DNA of 64,000 nucleotides from Brucellaceae bacterium (GTDB lineage: Bacteria; Pseudomonadota; Alphaproteobacteria; Rhizobiales; Rhizobiaceae). The position numbers and the translations under genes were made by a program. Under the pieces are notes generated by a model, which saw only the letters and a list, made by a program, of their open reading frames with translations, did no database searches and had not been told where the DNA came from. The first letter of the stretch is position 1. Each line of letters begins with the position of its first letter. Of this stretch, positions 23,490 to 33,173 are shown piece after piece. The stretch is from contig JACKJV010000014.1 in NCBI GenBank assembly GCA_020637775.1, positions 20,550-84,549 of the forward strand, written 5' to 3'.

Positions 23490-25136
23490 TCAGGCCATTT
23501 GCAGGCGGCGGGCAATGGCACGTTCGAGATCCGGTGCGGCATCAACAAGCGCCCGCGTTGCTTCATGCCGCGGATTCGACAGGACATCGGCGGTGCGGCC
23601 ACGTTCGACGATTTCGCCATCATGCATGACCATGACATCGTCGGTAATGGCACGGGCGACGGTGAGGTCATGGGTGATGAAGAGATAGGCCAGGCGGAGT
23701 TTGTCGTTGAGTTCGGCAAACAGGTCCAGGATCTGGGCACGGATGGAAACGTCGAGTGCGGATACCGGCTCATCGGCCACGATCAGCGCGGGCCGGGTGA
23801 TGATGGCGCGGGCGATGGAAATGCGCTGGCGCTGACCGCCTGAGAATTCGTGCGGATAGCGGTCCATGCTGTCCGGCGGCATATGCACTTCGCGAAGGGC
23901 CTCGGCCACCCGGTCGCGGCGCTCGGTCCCGGAGGGCTGGCGATCGAGGAGATGGAGCGGTTCGGCGACCAGCCGTTCCACCTTGTGACGCGGATTGAAC
24001 GAGCCATAAGGATCCTGGAAGACGACCTGCATCTGCCGCCGGAAGGGGCGAAGGGCCTCGCCTTCCAGATGCGACAGATCCTGACCGGCCAGCCTGATCG
24101 CGCCACCGGTGGGATGGTCGAGGGCCAGGATCATGCGCGCCAGCGTGGACTTGCCGCAGCCTGAACGTCCGACAAGCGCGACCGAATGGCCGGGCTCCAT
24201 GGCAAAGGAAACATCATTGACGGCGCGGAACGATTCGGGCTTGCGAAACAGCGACGTGCGCCGGGCCGGATAATCCTTCACGACGTTCTCCACGGCCAGG
24301 AGCGGCGGCGCGTCGCGGGTTTTCGACGGCTGTGGCGCGACGGCTTGCCTTGACGCCGGAACATGCATGGAGGCCTCGGCCAATTGCCGGGTATAAGGGT
24401 GGGCCTGGCGCCGCAGCGTATGTGCCGTCTCGCCCTGCTCCATCACCTCGCCATGGCGCATGACGGTGATGCGGTCGGCCATGTCGGCCACGACAGCAAG
24501 GTCGTGGCTGATGAGCAGGAGGCCCATGCGGTTTTCCTCGACCAGATCGCGCAGCAGGTCGAGGATCTGCGCCTGAAGCACCACGTCCAGCGCCGTGGTC
24601 GGTTCGTCGGCGATCAGCAGGCGCGGCTTGAGGGCGCAGGCAATGGCGATGACGACACGCTGGCGCTGCCCTCCCGACAGTTCATGCGGAAAGCGCGACA
24701 GCGGAAACTTCGCTTGAGGCAGGCCGACCCTGTCGAGGATGGCGGCGGCGCGCGACTCTGCCTCGGCGCGGGAGCAGCGTGTGTGCCAGCGGATACCCTC
24801 GGCAACCTGTTCGCCAATGGTCTTGACCGGGTTGAGCGCCGTCATCGGTTCCTGGAAGACCATGCCGATATCGTCGCCGCGCAAGGCGCACATCTCGCTC
24901 TCGGTGCGCGTCAGCAAATCCTGCCCGTCAAAGAGAATGCGGCCGGAGGTTCGCGCGGCATGCGGCAGAAGCTGCATGATGGCGAGCGCCGTCATGGATT
25001 TGCCCGAACCGGACTCGCCGACAAGGCCCAGCACCTCGCCCTTGCCGACATGCATGTCGACATGCGTGAGGATCGGCGTTTCGCCGATGAAGAGCGACAG
25101 GTTCTCAACATGCAAAAGGTTGTCCGCCACCGACAT
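23490..25136 (-). CDS. Dipeptide/oligopeptide ABC transporter, fused DppD-DppF-type ATPase
   Basis: 548 residues with two complete nucleotide-binding domains. Domain 1 has Walker [10 protein letters not shown], signature LSGGQRQRV and Walker B LLIADEP; domain 2 has [18 protein letters not shown] and LIVADEP. Each carries the oligopeptide-type C-terminal extension. The fusion replaces the separate D and F subunits. Translation starts at the ATG at 25136, which shares one base with the stop of the permease gene (TGATG). Substrate is probably a peptide or similar solute delivered by the binding protein at 27041. Confidence 0.93.
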   Translation of the reverse strand: MSVADNLLHVENLSLFIGETPILTHVDMHVGKGEVLGLVGESGSGKSMTALAIMQLLPHAARTSGRILFDGQDLLTRTESEMCALRGDDIGMVFQEPMTALNPVKTIGEQVAEGIRWHTRCSRAEAESRAAAILDRVGLPQAKFPLSRFPHELSGGQRQRVVIAIACALKPRLLIADEPTTALDVVLQAQILDLLRDLVEENRMGLLLISHDLAVVADMADRITVMRHGEVMEQGETAHTLRRQAHPYTRQLAEASMHVPASRQAVAPQPSKTRDAPPLLAVENVVKDYPARRTSLFRKPESFRAVNDVSFAMEPGHSVALVGRSGCGKSTLARMILALDHPTGGAIRLAGQDLSHLEGEALRPFRRQMQVVFQDPYGSFNPRHKVERLVAEPLHLLDRQPSGTERRDRVAEALREVHMPPDSMDRYPHEFSGGQRQRISIARAIITRPALIVADEPVSALDVSIRAQILDLFAELNDKLRLAYLFITHDLTVARAITDDVMVMHDGEIVERGRTADVLSNPRHEATRALVDAAPDLERAIARRLQMA

Positions 25137-26008
25137 CAGCGCTCCCGCCGCGTCTTGGGGTCGAGCAGGTCGCGCAGGCCATCGCCCAGCAGATTGAGTC
25201 CCAGTACCGTGATGACTATGGCCAGGCCCGGAAAGATCGCCATGTGCGGGGCGACGATCATGCGCGTCTGTGCCTCGAACAGCATGCGTCCCCAGCTTGG
25301 CATGGGCGGTTGCGCACCAAAGCCGACATAGGAAAGGCCGGCCTCGGCAAGGATGCCGAGCGCGAACTGGATCGTGCCCTGCACCAGCAGGATGGAAGCG
25401 ATGTTGGGCAGGATGTGCTCGATGGTGATCTGGGTCGCGTTCTTGCCGGAGGCGCGCGCGGCGAGGATGTATTCGCGTGGCCAGATGGACAGTGCGCCGG
25501 CGCGGGCGACCCGGGCGAAGACCGGGATGTTGAAAATGCCGATGGCGATGATGGCATTGATGGCGCCGGGGCCGAAAATGGCCGTGATCATGACCGCCGA
25601 CAGCAGGGCGGGGAAGGCGAAGACCACATCGTTGAAGCGCATCAGCGCCTCGTCGACCCACCCGCGCCGCGCGGCAGCCCAGCAGCCGAGCGGCACGCCC
25701 ACACCCATGCCGATGGCCACGGCGACGAAGGCGACGGCAATGGAATTGCGGCTGCCGACCATGATCATGGAGAAGATGTCGCGGCCGAAATGATCCGTGC
25801 CAAAGAGGTGCTCTCCGCCCGGCGGTGCCATGCGGTTCGTCACCGGCAGATCGGTCACGTCATAGGGGGTCCAGACGAAGGAAACGAGCGCCATCAGGGC
25901 GATCAGAGCGGTGATGACGAGGCCGAGCAGGAATGACCGGTTGGCGAGCGCCTTTGCGGCAAAGGCGCGCCAGGATTCGGTTTCGTCCATCGGGGCGGTT
26001 GTGGTCAT
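25136..26008 (-). CDS. Dipeptide/oligopeptide ABC transporter permease, DppC type
   Basis: 290 residues with an N-terminal OppC region, the first membrane span near residues 27-48, then a five-span BPD_transp_1 domain. The EAA coupling motif is REYILAARASGKNATQITIEHILPN. The motif GTDHFGRDIFSMIMVGSRNS preceding the second span is typical of DppC/OppC. The start at 26008 overlaps the stop of the DppB gene by one base (TGATG). Confidence 0.93.
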   Translation of the reverse strand: MTTTAPMDETESWRAFAAKALANRSFLLGLVITALIALMALVSFVWTPYDVTDLPVTNRMAPPGGEHLFGTDHFGRDIFSMIMVGSRNSIAVAFVAVAIGMGVGVPLGCWAAARRGWVDEALMRFNDVVFAFPALLSAVMITAIFGPGAINAIIAIGIFNIPVFARVARAGALSIWPREYILAARASGKNATQITIEHILPNIASILLVQGTIQFALGILAEAGLSYVGFGAQPPMPSWGRMLFEAQTRMIVAPHMAIFPGLAIVITVLGLNLLGDGLRDLLDPKTRRER

Positions 26009-26952
26009 CAGCGCGCCCTCAGGCGTGGATCGACCACGGCATAGGACAGATCCACGAGGACATTGACCACGATGACCGAGGCGACGAGCAGCATGATGAC
26101 GCTTTCGACAACGATGAGATCGCGTTGCGTGATGGCCTGGAACAGCAGGCGGCCGAGGCCGGGCAGGTAGAACACGTTCTCGATGATGATGGTGCCGGCG
26201 AGCAGGAATGCGAATTGCAGGCCCATGATGGTCAGCACCGGAATGAGCGCGTTGCGCAGGGCATGGCGCCAAAGCACCCGGGGGCGGGGCAGGCCCTTGG
26301 CACGGGCCGTGCGGATGTAGTCCTCGCCAAGAACCTCGATCAGGGCCGAGCGCGTGACGCGCGCCAGAATGGCCGCCTGTGGCAGGGCCAGCGCGATCGC
26401 CGGCAGAAGCAGGGCCTTGATGCCAGTCCATATGCCGTTGCCCCAGCCCGGAAACCCGCCGGCGGGCACGAGGCGCAGCCAGACGGCGAAAACGTAGACC
26501 AGCAGAAGGGCCAGCCAGAAATTCGGGATTGCAACGCCCACCTGGGCAAAGCCCATGGTCGCCGTATCGGCCGCGCGGCCGCGCCGGGCGGCGGCAAACA
26601 GGCCGGCGGGAATGGCGATGGCCGTCGAAAGCGCCAGGGCAAGAACCGCGAGCGGCAGGGAGACGACCATGCGTTCAGTCACGAGATCGATCACCGGCAC
26701 CGAATAGGTGAGCGAGCGGCCGAAATCGCCGGTTGCGAAATCCGCCAGCCAGGAGACGTAACGTGTCAGCAGCGGCTGGTTGAGCCCCATCTGTTCGCGC
26801 AGCGCCTGCACGGCATCTTCGGTCGCATTCATGCCAAGCATGAGGCGGGCCGGATCGCCCGGCACGACTTCAAGCACCGCGAACACCACGACGGATGCAA
26901 ACAGCAGCGTCAGAATGCCTATGAAAAGGCGTTTGAGCAGATAGGCGGTCAA
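26008..26952 (-). CDS. Dipeptide/oligopeptide ABC transporter permease, DppB type
   Basis: 314 residues with the DppB pattern: N-terminal span (YLLKRLFIGILTLLFASVVVF), VVPGDPARLMLG, the long periplasmic loop, then the membrane domain with EAA motif EDYIRTARAKGLPRPRVLWRHALRN. The C-terminal YAVVDPRLRAR is typical. It lies 88 bp downstream of the binding-protein gene on the same strand, with the other permease and the ATPase overlapping after it. Confidence 0.93.
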   Translation of the reverse strand: MTAYLLKRLFIGILTLLFASVVVFAVLEVVPGDPARLMLGMNATEDAVQALREQMGLNQPLLTRYVSWLADFATGDFGRSLTYSVPVIDLVTERMVVSLPLAVLALALSTAIAIPAGLFAAARRGRAADTATMGFAQVGVAIPNFWLALLLVYVFAVWLRLVPAGGFPGWGNGIWTGIKALLLPAIALALPQAAILARVTRSALIEVLGEDYIRTARAKGLPRPRVLWRHALRNALIPVLTIMGLQFAFLLAGTIIIENVFYLPGLGRLLFQAITQRDLIVVESVIMLLVASVIVVNVLVDLSYAVVDPRLRAR

Positions 26953-27040
26953 TGGCCCTTACCCTTGCCCTCGGGCAGGCTGGACGTTTCAGGCAGGAGG
27001 CGGCCGCCGCAAGTCGCGGCAGCCGTCAATGCACGGACGG

Positions 27041-28525
27041 TCAATCCGTCCACTTCACCTTGGTCAGGTCGTTGGCCTGGATGGGCGAATTTTCCCAGAG
27101 GCCTTCCACCTTGGCATCCCAGACGCCGATTTTCGGCAGTTCGAACAGGAAGCCGTTGACCGCATCCTCGGCAAGGATCGTCTGGGCCGACTTGAGCAGT
27201 TCGGAACGCTTCGCCGGATCGGCGGTGACGTCCAGTTCGGCCATGACCTTCTTGAATTCCGGGTTGTCGTAGTTGAAGTAGTAGTCGTCGCGGGCATAGA
27301 TGCCGATGTCGTTGGGCTCGGTATGCGACACGATGGTCAGGTCGTAGTCCTTGCCCTTGAAGACCTGTTCGAGCCATTGCGCCCATTCCACGGGAATGAT
27401 TTCCAGCTCGATGCCGACTTCCTTGAGCTGCGAGGCTATGATCTGGCCGCCATCACGCGCATAGGCCGGCGGCGGCAGCTTGATCGTCGCCTTGAAGCCG
27501 TTTTCGAGGCCGGCTTCCTTGAGCAGTTCCTTCGCCTTGGCGATGTCGTGCGGGTACATGCCGGTCAGGTCGACGTAGTCCTTGTTGGCGGGCGAGAAGT
27601 GGGTGCCGATCGGCACGCCATTGCCGCCGGCCGAAGCGCCTTCGATGATCGCCTGGCGGTCCAGCGCATGGGCGATCGCCTGGCGGACCTTCAGGTTGTC
27701 GAAGGGCGGCTTCTTGTTGTTGGTGGACAGGATGGTCTCGCCCTCGGTGGCGCCGATGACCACGGCAAAGCGCGGATCGGCCTGCACCTGGGGCAGGGCA
27801 TCGCCGGCCGGGAACTGCGGGAAGGCCTGGACGTCGCCCGACAGGAGCGCGGGCACGGCGGCGGCGGCATCGGGCACGATGCGGAACTCCGCCTTTTCAA
27901 GCGATACCGGCTCGCCCCAGTAGTCCGGGTTCTTCACGATGGTGATCGATGAGCCCTTGGCCCAGTTGCCGAACCTGAACGGCCCGGTTCCGACCGGGTT
28001 TTCCTTGTTCGTTTCCGCCGACTCCGGCGCCACGATCACGGCGTCGCCCCAGCCCATGTTGTAGAGGAAGGCGCCCTGCGGCTGCTTGAGCGTGACCTTG
28101 ACGGTCGAGGGGTCCACGACTTCGACGGAGTCGATGGCGGAAAACAGGCCCTTCTGGGCGTTGGTCGAATCTTCGGCGCGCGCGCGGTCGAGCGAGAACT
28201 TCACGTCCTCGGCGTCGAATTCGGAGCCGTCGTGGAATTTCACGCCGTTGCGCAGCTTGAACGTATAGGTCTTGCCATCTTCCGAGATGTCCCAGTTTTC
28301 GGCGAGGCCAGGCATGACCTGGCCGTCCGGGCCGATGCGGGTCAGGCCCTCGAAGACATTGGCGTAGACCACCTCATCGACAGCGGCGGCGGCCGATGCG
28401 GTCGGATCGAGATGCGGCGGTTCCAGCACGATGCCGAGCACGAGATCGCTGCGCGCAGCGAAGGCGGTGACGCCCGAGGCGAGCACGAGCATGCCCGCCG
28501 CCAGGATTGATTTCATGTTTCTCAT
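27041..28525 (-). CDS. Solute-binding protein of the dipeptide/oligopeptide ABC transporter
   Basis: 494 residues from the ATG at 28525, with AGGTGAGG 7-8 nt before it. A leader (MRNMKSILAAGMLVLASGVTAFA) precedes a family 5 binding protein: EPPHLDPTASAAAAVDEVVYANVFEGL, LRNGVKFHDGSEFDAEDVKFSLDRA, GTGPFRF and NPDYWGE. Family 5 proteins bind peptides, nickel or other solutes. The M20 peptidase gene at 28630, 104 bp upstream on the same strand, suggests an acylated peptide or similar cargo, by inference. Confidence 0.92.
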   Translation of the reverse strand: MRNMKSILAAGMLVLASGVTAFAARSDLVLGIVLEPPHLDPTASAAAAVDEVVYANVFEGLTRIGPDGQVMPGLAENWDISEDGKTYTFKLRNGVKFHDGSEFDAEDVKFSLDRARAEDSTNAQKGLFSAIDSVEVVDPSTVKVTLKQPQGAFLYNMGWGDAVIVAPESAETNKENPVGTGPFRFGNWAKGSSITIVKNPDYWGEPVSLEKAEFRIVPDAAAAVPALLSGDVQAFPQFPAGDALPQVQADPRFAVVIGATEGETILSTNNKKPPFDNLKVRQAIAHALDRQAIIEGASAGGNGVPIGTHFSPANKDYVDLTGMYPHDIAKAKELLKEAGLENGFKATIKLPPPAYARDGGQIIASQLKEVGIELEIIPVEWAQWLEQVFKGKDYDLTIVSHTEPNDIGIYARDDYYFNYDNPEFKKVMAELDVTADPAKRSELLKSAQTILAEDAVNGFLFELPKIGVWDAKVEGLWENSPIQANDLTKVKWTD

Positions 28526-28629
28526 CGAAGACCTCACCTGTTTCCCCATCTTGTTATCTGGACCGCCACAGCGGCCTTGGCGCGAAGTAAATCAGCAATA
28601 TCGAAGCTTGTCAGCAGGATTTGCCGCGT

Positions 28630-29928
28630 TCACTCCGATTCAGCGGACTGGTTGGCGAAAAGCAGACGCGCCAGGCCAAGTGCCATGACGGTTGCGGATT
28701 CGACCATGTCGTCAATGCCCACCCATTCGTCCGGCTTGTGCGCCAGATCCAGGATGCCCGGGCCATAGGCGATGGCGTCGTGCAGATGGCCGATGCGGGC
28801 CATGTGCTTCTGGTCGTAGGTGCCCGGTGAAATGACGTAGTCGGGATCCTTCCCGAAGACATCGCGCACGGCCTGTGTCACGGCTTGCACCACGGGCGCA
28901 TCCTTCTCCGTCATCAGCGGCAGGACTTCCATGACGTCGCGAATGGAAAAGTCGAACTTCGGCCGTTCGCGCTTCAGCCGCTCCAGAATGGCGACGACCT
29001 CGCGTTTGACCTCGGCGATGTCCTCTTCCAGCAGGAAGCGGCGGTCGATGGTCAGGCGGCAACTGTCGGGCACATTGGGCGAGGGCAGGCCGGAATAGTC
29101 GTCCGTCTGGCCACCATGGATCGAATTGATGTTCATGGTGGAGCGGCGCGCGCCTTCGGGCACCACCGGCATGCGGGTCTGCTTGCGGTCAAGCACCGGG
29201 AAAAGGTCGTCCTCGAAAGCAGACAGGACAGCACCCATGTGGCGCACGGCGCAATCGCCCAGAAATGGCATCGAACCGTGGGCGATCTCGCCTTTTGTCT
29301 CGATCTCCGCCCACCATACGCCGCGATGGCCGAGGCAGATGCGATCCTTGTTCAGCGGTTCGGGAATGATGACATGGTCGACGCGCGGACGGGAGAAATA
29401 GCCCTTTTGCGCCAGGTAGGCGACGCCGCCGAAACCGCCGGATTCCTCGTCCACCGTGCCGGAAATCTCAATGGCGCCGGGATATTCCGGAAACAATGCC
29501 AGAAAGGCATCGACGGCTATGATGGACGCCGCAAGGCCGCCCTTCATGTCACAGGCGCCCCGGCCATAGACCCGGCCATCCTTTACCACCCCCTCGAAGG
29601 GATCGACCGTCCATCCGTGGCCGGCCTCAACCACGTCGATGTGGGAATTGAAGTGGACGACGGGGCCAGGACGACCGCCCTCCCGGCGGGCCACCACATT
29701 GACGCGCGGATAGGCATCGCTGTCGCCCGGTGTGCCTGCGCCGCGAATGTATTCGATGGCAAAGCCCCGGGCTGCCATTTGCGCCCCGACGAATTCGGCG
29801 CAGGGCCGGTAAGCCTCGCCGGGCGGGTTGACCGTGGGAAAGCGGATGAGGTCGCGGGTCAGCGCGACCAGTTCATCGCGGCGGTTTTCGATTTCGGCTG
29901 CAAGCCGTGTTTTCAGCGGTTCTGTCAT
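28630..29928 (-). CDS. M20 metallopeptidase, ArgE/DapE type
   Basis: 432 residues. The metal-site pattern of M20 enzymes is present: HFNSHIDVV near residue 95 (H ligand and Asp), GRGACDMKGGLA (bridging Asp), the general base pair in TVDEESGGFG near residue 163 and IIPEPLNK near residue 190, and the late His in GTYDQKHMARIG. Members deacylate N-acyl amino acids or split dipeptides. It probably processes what the downstream ABC transporter brings in. The start at 29928 gives the family length. Confidence 0.88.
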   Translation of the reverse strand: MTEPLKTRLAAEIENRRDELVALTRDLIRFPTVNPPGEAYRPCAEFVGAQMAARGFAIEYIRGAGTPGDSDAYPRVNVVARREGGRPGPVVHFNSHIDVVEAGHGWTVDPFEGVVKDGRVYGRGACDMKGGLAASIIAVDAFLALFPEYPGAIEISGTVDEESGGFGGVAYLAQKGYFSRPRVDHVIIPEPLNKDRICLGHRGVWWAEIETKGEIAHGSMPFLGDCAVRHMGAVLSAFEDDLFPVLDRKQTRMPVVPEGARRSTMNINSIHGGQTDDYSGLPSPNVPDSCRLTIDRRFLLEEDIAEVKREVVAILERLKRERPKFDFSIRDVMEVLPLMTEKDAPVVQAVTQAVRDVFGKDPDYVISPGTYDQKHMARIGHLHDAIAYGPGILDLAHKPDEWVGIDDMVESATVMALGLARLLFANQSAESE

Positions 29929-30131
29929 GGCGCGATTTGAATGCCAGAATCGCGTTTTGGCAAGCCGCAGAAATCCGAAGCGCGCACGGTCGCCCTTGCC
30001 GCCGGCATCGGCCCGTCCCGGCATCGCCGGTAACCATGAAGACAATTCACATTGACGTGTAATGAAGATCACAGGAAATTACCGTACTGTAATCTAGGGT
30101 GACGGCGTCATAAGGTGAGAGGGTAGGTTTC

Positions 30132-30563
30132 ATGCGTAAATTCATCACGATGGTTTCAGCGGCAATCATGCTGGTCATGGGCGGAACGGCTGCTTCTTTT
30201 GCGGCAAGCCTGGTGGCGCATATCGATGTCTCGGCACAGACGATGACGGTCAAGAAGCACGGGCGCGTGGTGGGGCGCTGGAAGGTCTCCACGGCGCGTC
30301 GCGGCTACTACACGCCGCGCGGCACATACAGGCCGACCCGCATGCACAAGATGTGGTATTCGCGTAAATACGACATGTCGCCAATGCCGCATTCGATCTT
30401 CTTTCGCGGCGGTTATGCCATCCATGGCACCGGCGCGGTGAAGAATCTCGGCCGTCCTGCTTCGCATGGATGCGTGCGGCTGGCGCCCAAGAATGCCGCG
30501 CAGCTTTATCAGATGGCGCGCGAAGTGGGGCCGCGTAACGTGCGGATCGTCATCACCAATTGA
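30132..30563 (+). CDS. Small L,D-transpeptidase (YkuD family)
   Basis: 143 residues with a leader (MRKFITMVSAAIMLVMGGTAASFA) and a GAGAGGG ribosome-binding site. The YkuD domain shows HIDVSAQTMTVKKHGR, TPRGTYRP, YAIHGTG and the catalytic SHGCVRL near residue 115. It forms 3-3 crosslinks in peptidoglycan or attaches proteins to it in the periplasm. The 203 bp upstream hold its promoter; it is divergent from the M20 gene. Confidence 0.93.
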   Translation: MRKFITMVSAAIMLVMGGTAASFAASLVAHIDVSAQTMTVKKHGRVVGRWKVSTARRGYYTPRGTYRPTRMHKMWYSRKYDMSPMPHSIFFRGGYAIHGTGAVKNLGRPASHGCVRLAPKNAAQLYQMAREVGPRNVRIVITN

Positions 30564-30679
30564 CCTTTCGGAAATCCGGCCTGCAATCCGGCCGGCATCG
30601 CGTTTGGTGGCGTGACCGGTCCGCGTGCGCATGTGCCGCGGGGTCGAACCGGGGGTGACCGGACTGTTCCGGTTCCCGC

Positions 30680-32062
30680 TCAGGCCATGCCCGGCATTGC
30701 CGGTTCCAGTTTCGATGTGCGGATCCGGTCGTCGTCCTCGAGATAGGAGCCGACCCGGAATTCGTAGATGACGAGCGGTTCGGGCCCGGTGTTGCGCAGG
30801 GCGTGTACCGCGCCCGGCGGAATGGTCAGATGGTCGCCGGGCCCCATGTTCTCGACCCGGCGGTCGACTTTTGCGATCGCTGCGCCCGAACTTACCGACC
30901 AGGTTTCGGTGCGGCGGAAATGGCATTCCGGCTGAAGCGACATTCCAGGCGAGACTTCAAGCCGCAGGATCTTGATCCCGTATTCCTCCTCGACAAGCTG
31001 TTCGTTTCCCCATGCGCGCAGGAACGAGCCCGGTGAACGGGGTGCGTCGCTGAGGCCGGGCCTGGGAAAGAAGCGGGCCGCCGCCGCCTCGTGGCCCGTC
31101 GCGCAAATGAATATGCCGGCGCCGCCCTGGATGACGCGGTGGGGCGGCAAACCGGAGACCCCGACGTGGATGGGGCGCAGCGTTTCGTCGGCGGCGGGTT
31201 CGATATCCGCCCATCCGCGCAACGTCCTGATCTGCTCGCCGGCAGCGTTGAGAACGATGTCCTGCGGCCGTACCCCGACCAGATCGGTGACGCTGTGGCT
31301 GGCCACAAGCGACAGGAAGCCGGGATGGGGGCGGATGATGGCGCCGTTGCGATCCGCGTGCTGCAAGGCGCTGACCGCCGATTTGAGCAGCATGGGCGCG
31401 GCCTCCCGAAGCGCGTCGGAAAAGCCGTGGCTGTGACACAGGACCGGGCCGGTCGGCACATGAAGATCGTTGGCCGCCAGCGCTGTCTCGCGCGCCTCCT
31501 TCTCTTCGGGGGGGAGGATGACTTGCGCATGGTGCAGACGCCCGCCGATGAGAGCACCCCGGACATAGGCCGGCGCCGTGTCGTCCTGGCGGGCATGGCG
31601 GGTGAAGATCATGGCCTGCTTGCCGGATGGAAAGGTCGCGGCGGCCTGCGCCAGGATATCGGCGGGCGAGCCGCCGCTGTCGACGTGCAGGCTGGCCGGC
31701 AGGAAAATAGCGCAGGAGCGCCGGCGGCGGGCCGCGATCTCCAGCATAGCCAGCGCGGCGGCGGTGCCGTTGCGGGTGTCGGAGGGCACGACAAGCACCA
31801 GAAGACCGCGCTCGCGCCAGCAGGCGGTCTGTTCCGTTGCAGCGCGCAGGGCCAGTTCACCGACAATCAGTATGGGCGGCGCGAAACGCGGGTCATCGAG
31901 CAGTTGTTCCAGCAATTTTTCCACCGGCGACTGTGCCGCGCCGGAGCGCCGGAAGCACCAGGGGCGTTCCGGCGTGGAGCGCGGCCAGAAGCCCGGAAGG
32001 GGATTGGAGGCGATGATCACCGGCACCGGCTTGGCCGCAGCTTCCGCGATTGTTTCGAGCAT
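30680..32062 (-). CDS. Degenerate mannose-1-phosphate guanylyltransferase/isomerase-like protein
   Basis: 460 residues with the layout of type II mannose-1-phosphate guanylyltransferase plus mannose-6-phosphate isomerase. The GDP-mannose pyrophosphorylase signature GGxGTRLWPLSR is replaced by SNPLPGFWPRS near residue 18, keeping only the WP-R part, so the nucleotidyl-transfer site is probably dead. The C-terminal cupin (about 370-455, VSPGMSLQPECHFRRTETW, MGPGDHLTIPPGAVHALRN, FRVGSYLEDDDRIR) keeps one His and the Glu of the metal site. A GGAG ribosome-binding site precedes the ATG. It may be a regulator or sugar-binding relative. It shares an upstream palindrome with the HlyD operon. Confidence 0.75.
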   Translation of the reverse strand: MLETIAEAAAKPVPVIIASNPLPGFWPRSTPERPWCFRRSGAAQSPVEKLLEQLLDDPRFAPPILIVGELALRAATEQTACWRERGLLVLVVPSDTRNGTAAALAMLEIAARRRRSCAIFLPASLHVDSGGSPADILAQAAATFPSGKQAMIFTRHARQDDTAPAYVRGALIGGRLHHAQVILPPEEKEARETALAANDLHVPTGPVLCHSHGFSDALREAAPMLLKSAVSALQHADRNGAIIRPHPGFLSLVASHSVTDLVGVRPQDIVLNAAGEQIRTLRGWADIEPAADETLRPIHVGVSGLPPHRVIQGGAGIFICATGHEAAAARFFPRPGLSDAPRSPGSFLRAWGNEQLVEEEYGIKILRLEVSPGMSLQPECHFRRTETWSVSSGAAIAKVDRRVENMGPGDHLTIPPGAVHALRNTGPEPLVIYEFRVGSYLEDDDRIRTSKLEPAMPGMA

Positions 32063-32077
32063 TATAGGCACTCCAGA

Positions 32078-32101
32078 TTGCATATTTCTATATATACAAC
32101 C
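32078..32101. promoter_or_regulatory. Palindrome-like element upstream of the degenerate GMP gene
   Basis: TTGCAT (32078-32083) and ATACAACC (32094-32101) form partial dyad symmetry in an AT-rich tract, matching the arms of the palindrome at 19661-19685 (spacing differs by one). It lies 16 bp upstream of the start at 32062, where it would overlap the promoter. Binding factor unknown. Confidence 0.35.
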
Positions 32102-32201
32102 AAAAATCGTTTCCGGCGCGTTAAGGCGCGCCATGGGCGCATGCCGTAGCGGTATTGCATGGCCGGACGTCTGGCGGGTTTCGTGCCGCGCGGGGCAGCG
32201 T

Positions 32202-33155
32202 TCAGGCGGGGGTCTTGCGGCGTCGCGCCTGGGGGGCCGGCTTCCAGCGCTTGTGGAACCACATCCACTGGCCGGGGTCCTGGCGGATCCAGTCTTCCAC
32301 GATGCTTGTGACCTGCTGCGTCACGCCGTGGACATCCACGCGGCCATTGGCATCACGAACCGGGTCGATGGCCTCGAAAAGGGTCAGGTGAAAGCGGCCG
32401 CCGGGCAGGCGGATGCAGCGGGCGGGATGGATGGCGCAGTCGAACTGGCGGGCCAGCTTGCCGAGAAGCGGGCTGGTGGAGGCTTCACGGCCGAAAAACT
32501 CGACCATTCGACCGCGCATGAAATACTGGTCCACCAGCATGCCGGCCTTGCCGCCATTTTCCAATACGCGGGCGAGCGCGAAAGAGGCGCCGGCGCGGGA
32601 GGGGACCAGCGCGCCCATCGCGGTGTGGCGAGCTGAAAGAAGGCGTTCGGCAAGATAGGGGTTGTTGGGCGGGCGGAACAGGGCGGTCACTTCCAGCCCG
32701 TGGGTCATGGCGGCAACCGGCAGGAGCTCGAAATTTCCCATATGCGCCGTGAAGAAGATGGCCGGCCGGCCGTCTGCCGCCCGCAACCGGTCGAAGATCT
32801 CCGCGCCGTCTATGGTGACACGGCCGGCATGCGGATTTTCAGGATCGAAATCGAGGATCTTGTCGAGAAAGACGTATTCGCCCATCAGGCGGGCCATGTT
32901 GCCCCACATGTCCAGGGCGATGGCCTGCAACCCGGCCTCGTCCTTGTCCGGAAAAGCCTGGCGCAGATTGTCCATGGCAACCTTGTGGCGGCCGGACATG
33001 GGGCCGAAGCGGCGGGCCAGCCGTTCCAGGAGGGCGAGCGACCGGTCTGCCGGCAGAAGCTTGATCAGCCAGAGCAGGCCGAGCGTCAGCCGGGCGACAA
33101 TCCAGTATTCGACATTCTTGAGGCGGCGCAGAACACGATAGACGAGCATCTTCAT
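32202..33155 (-). CDS. lpxXL: VLCFA lipid A acyltransferase (LpxXL-like)
   Basis: 317 residues of the LpxL/HtrB lysophospholipid acyltransferase family: a membrane-proximal N-terminus, the catalytic HX4D/E pattern in TAHMGNFELLP near residue 142, and DQYFMRGRMVEFFGREASTSP near residue 215. The position at the end of the acpXL cluster identifies it as the enzyme that moves the 27-hydroxyoctacosanoate-type chain from AcpXL to lipid A in rhizobia. It acts at the inner membrane. It follows the dehydrogenase gene by 18 bp. Confidence 0.9.
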   Translation of the reverse strand: MKMLVYRVLRRLKNVEYWIVARLTLGLLWLIKLLPADRSLALLERLARRFGPMSGRHKVAMDNLRQAFPDKDEAGLQAIALDMWGNMARLMGEYVFLDKILDFDPENPHAGRVTIDGAEIFDRLRAADGRPAIFFTAHMGNFELLPVAAMTHGLEVTALFRPPNNPYLAERLLSARHTAMGALVPSRAGASFALARVLENGGKAGMLVDQYFMRGRMVEFFGREASTSPLLGKLARQFDCAIHPARCIRLPGGRFHLTLFEAIDPVRDANGRVDVHGVTQQVTSIVEDWIRQDPGQWMWFHKRWKPAPQARRRKTPA

Positions 33156-33173
33156 GGCGCGCGCCCCGACCGG

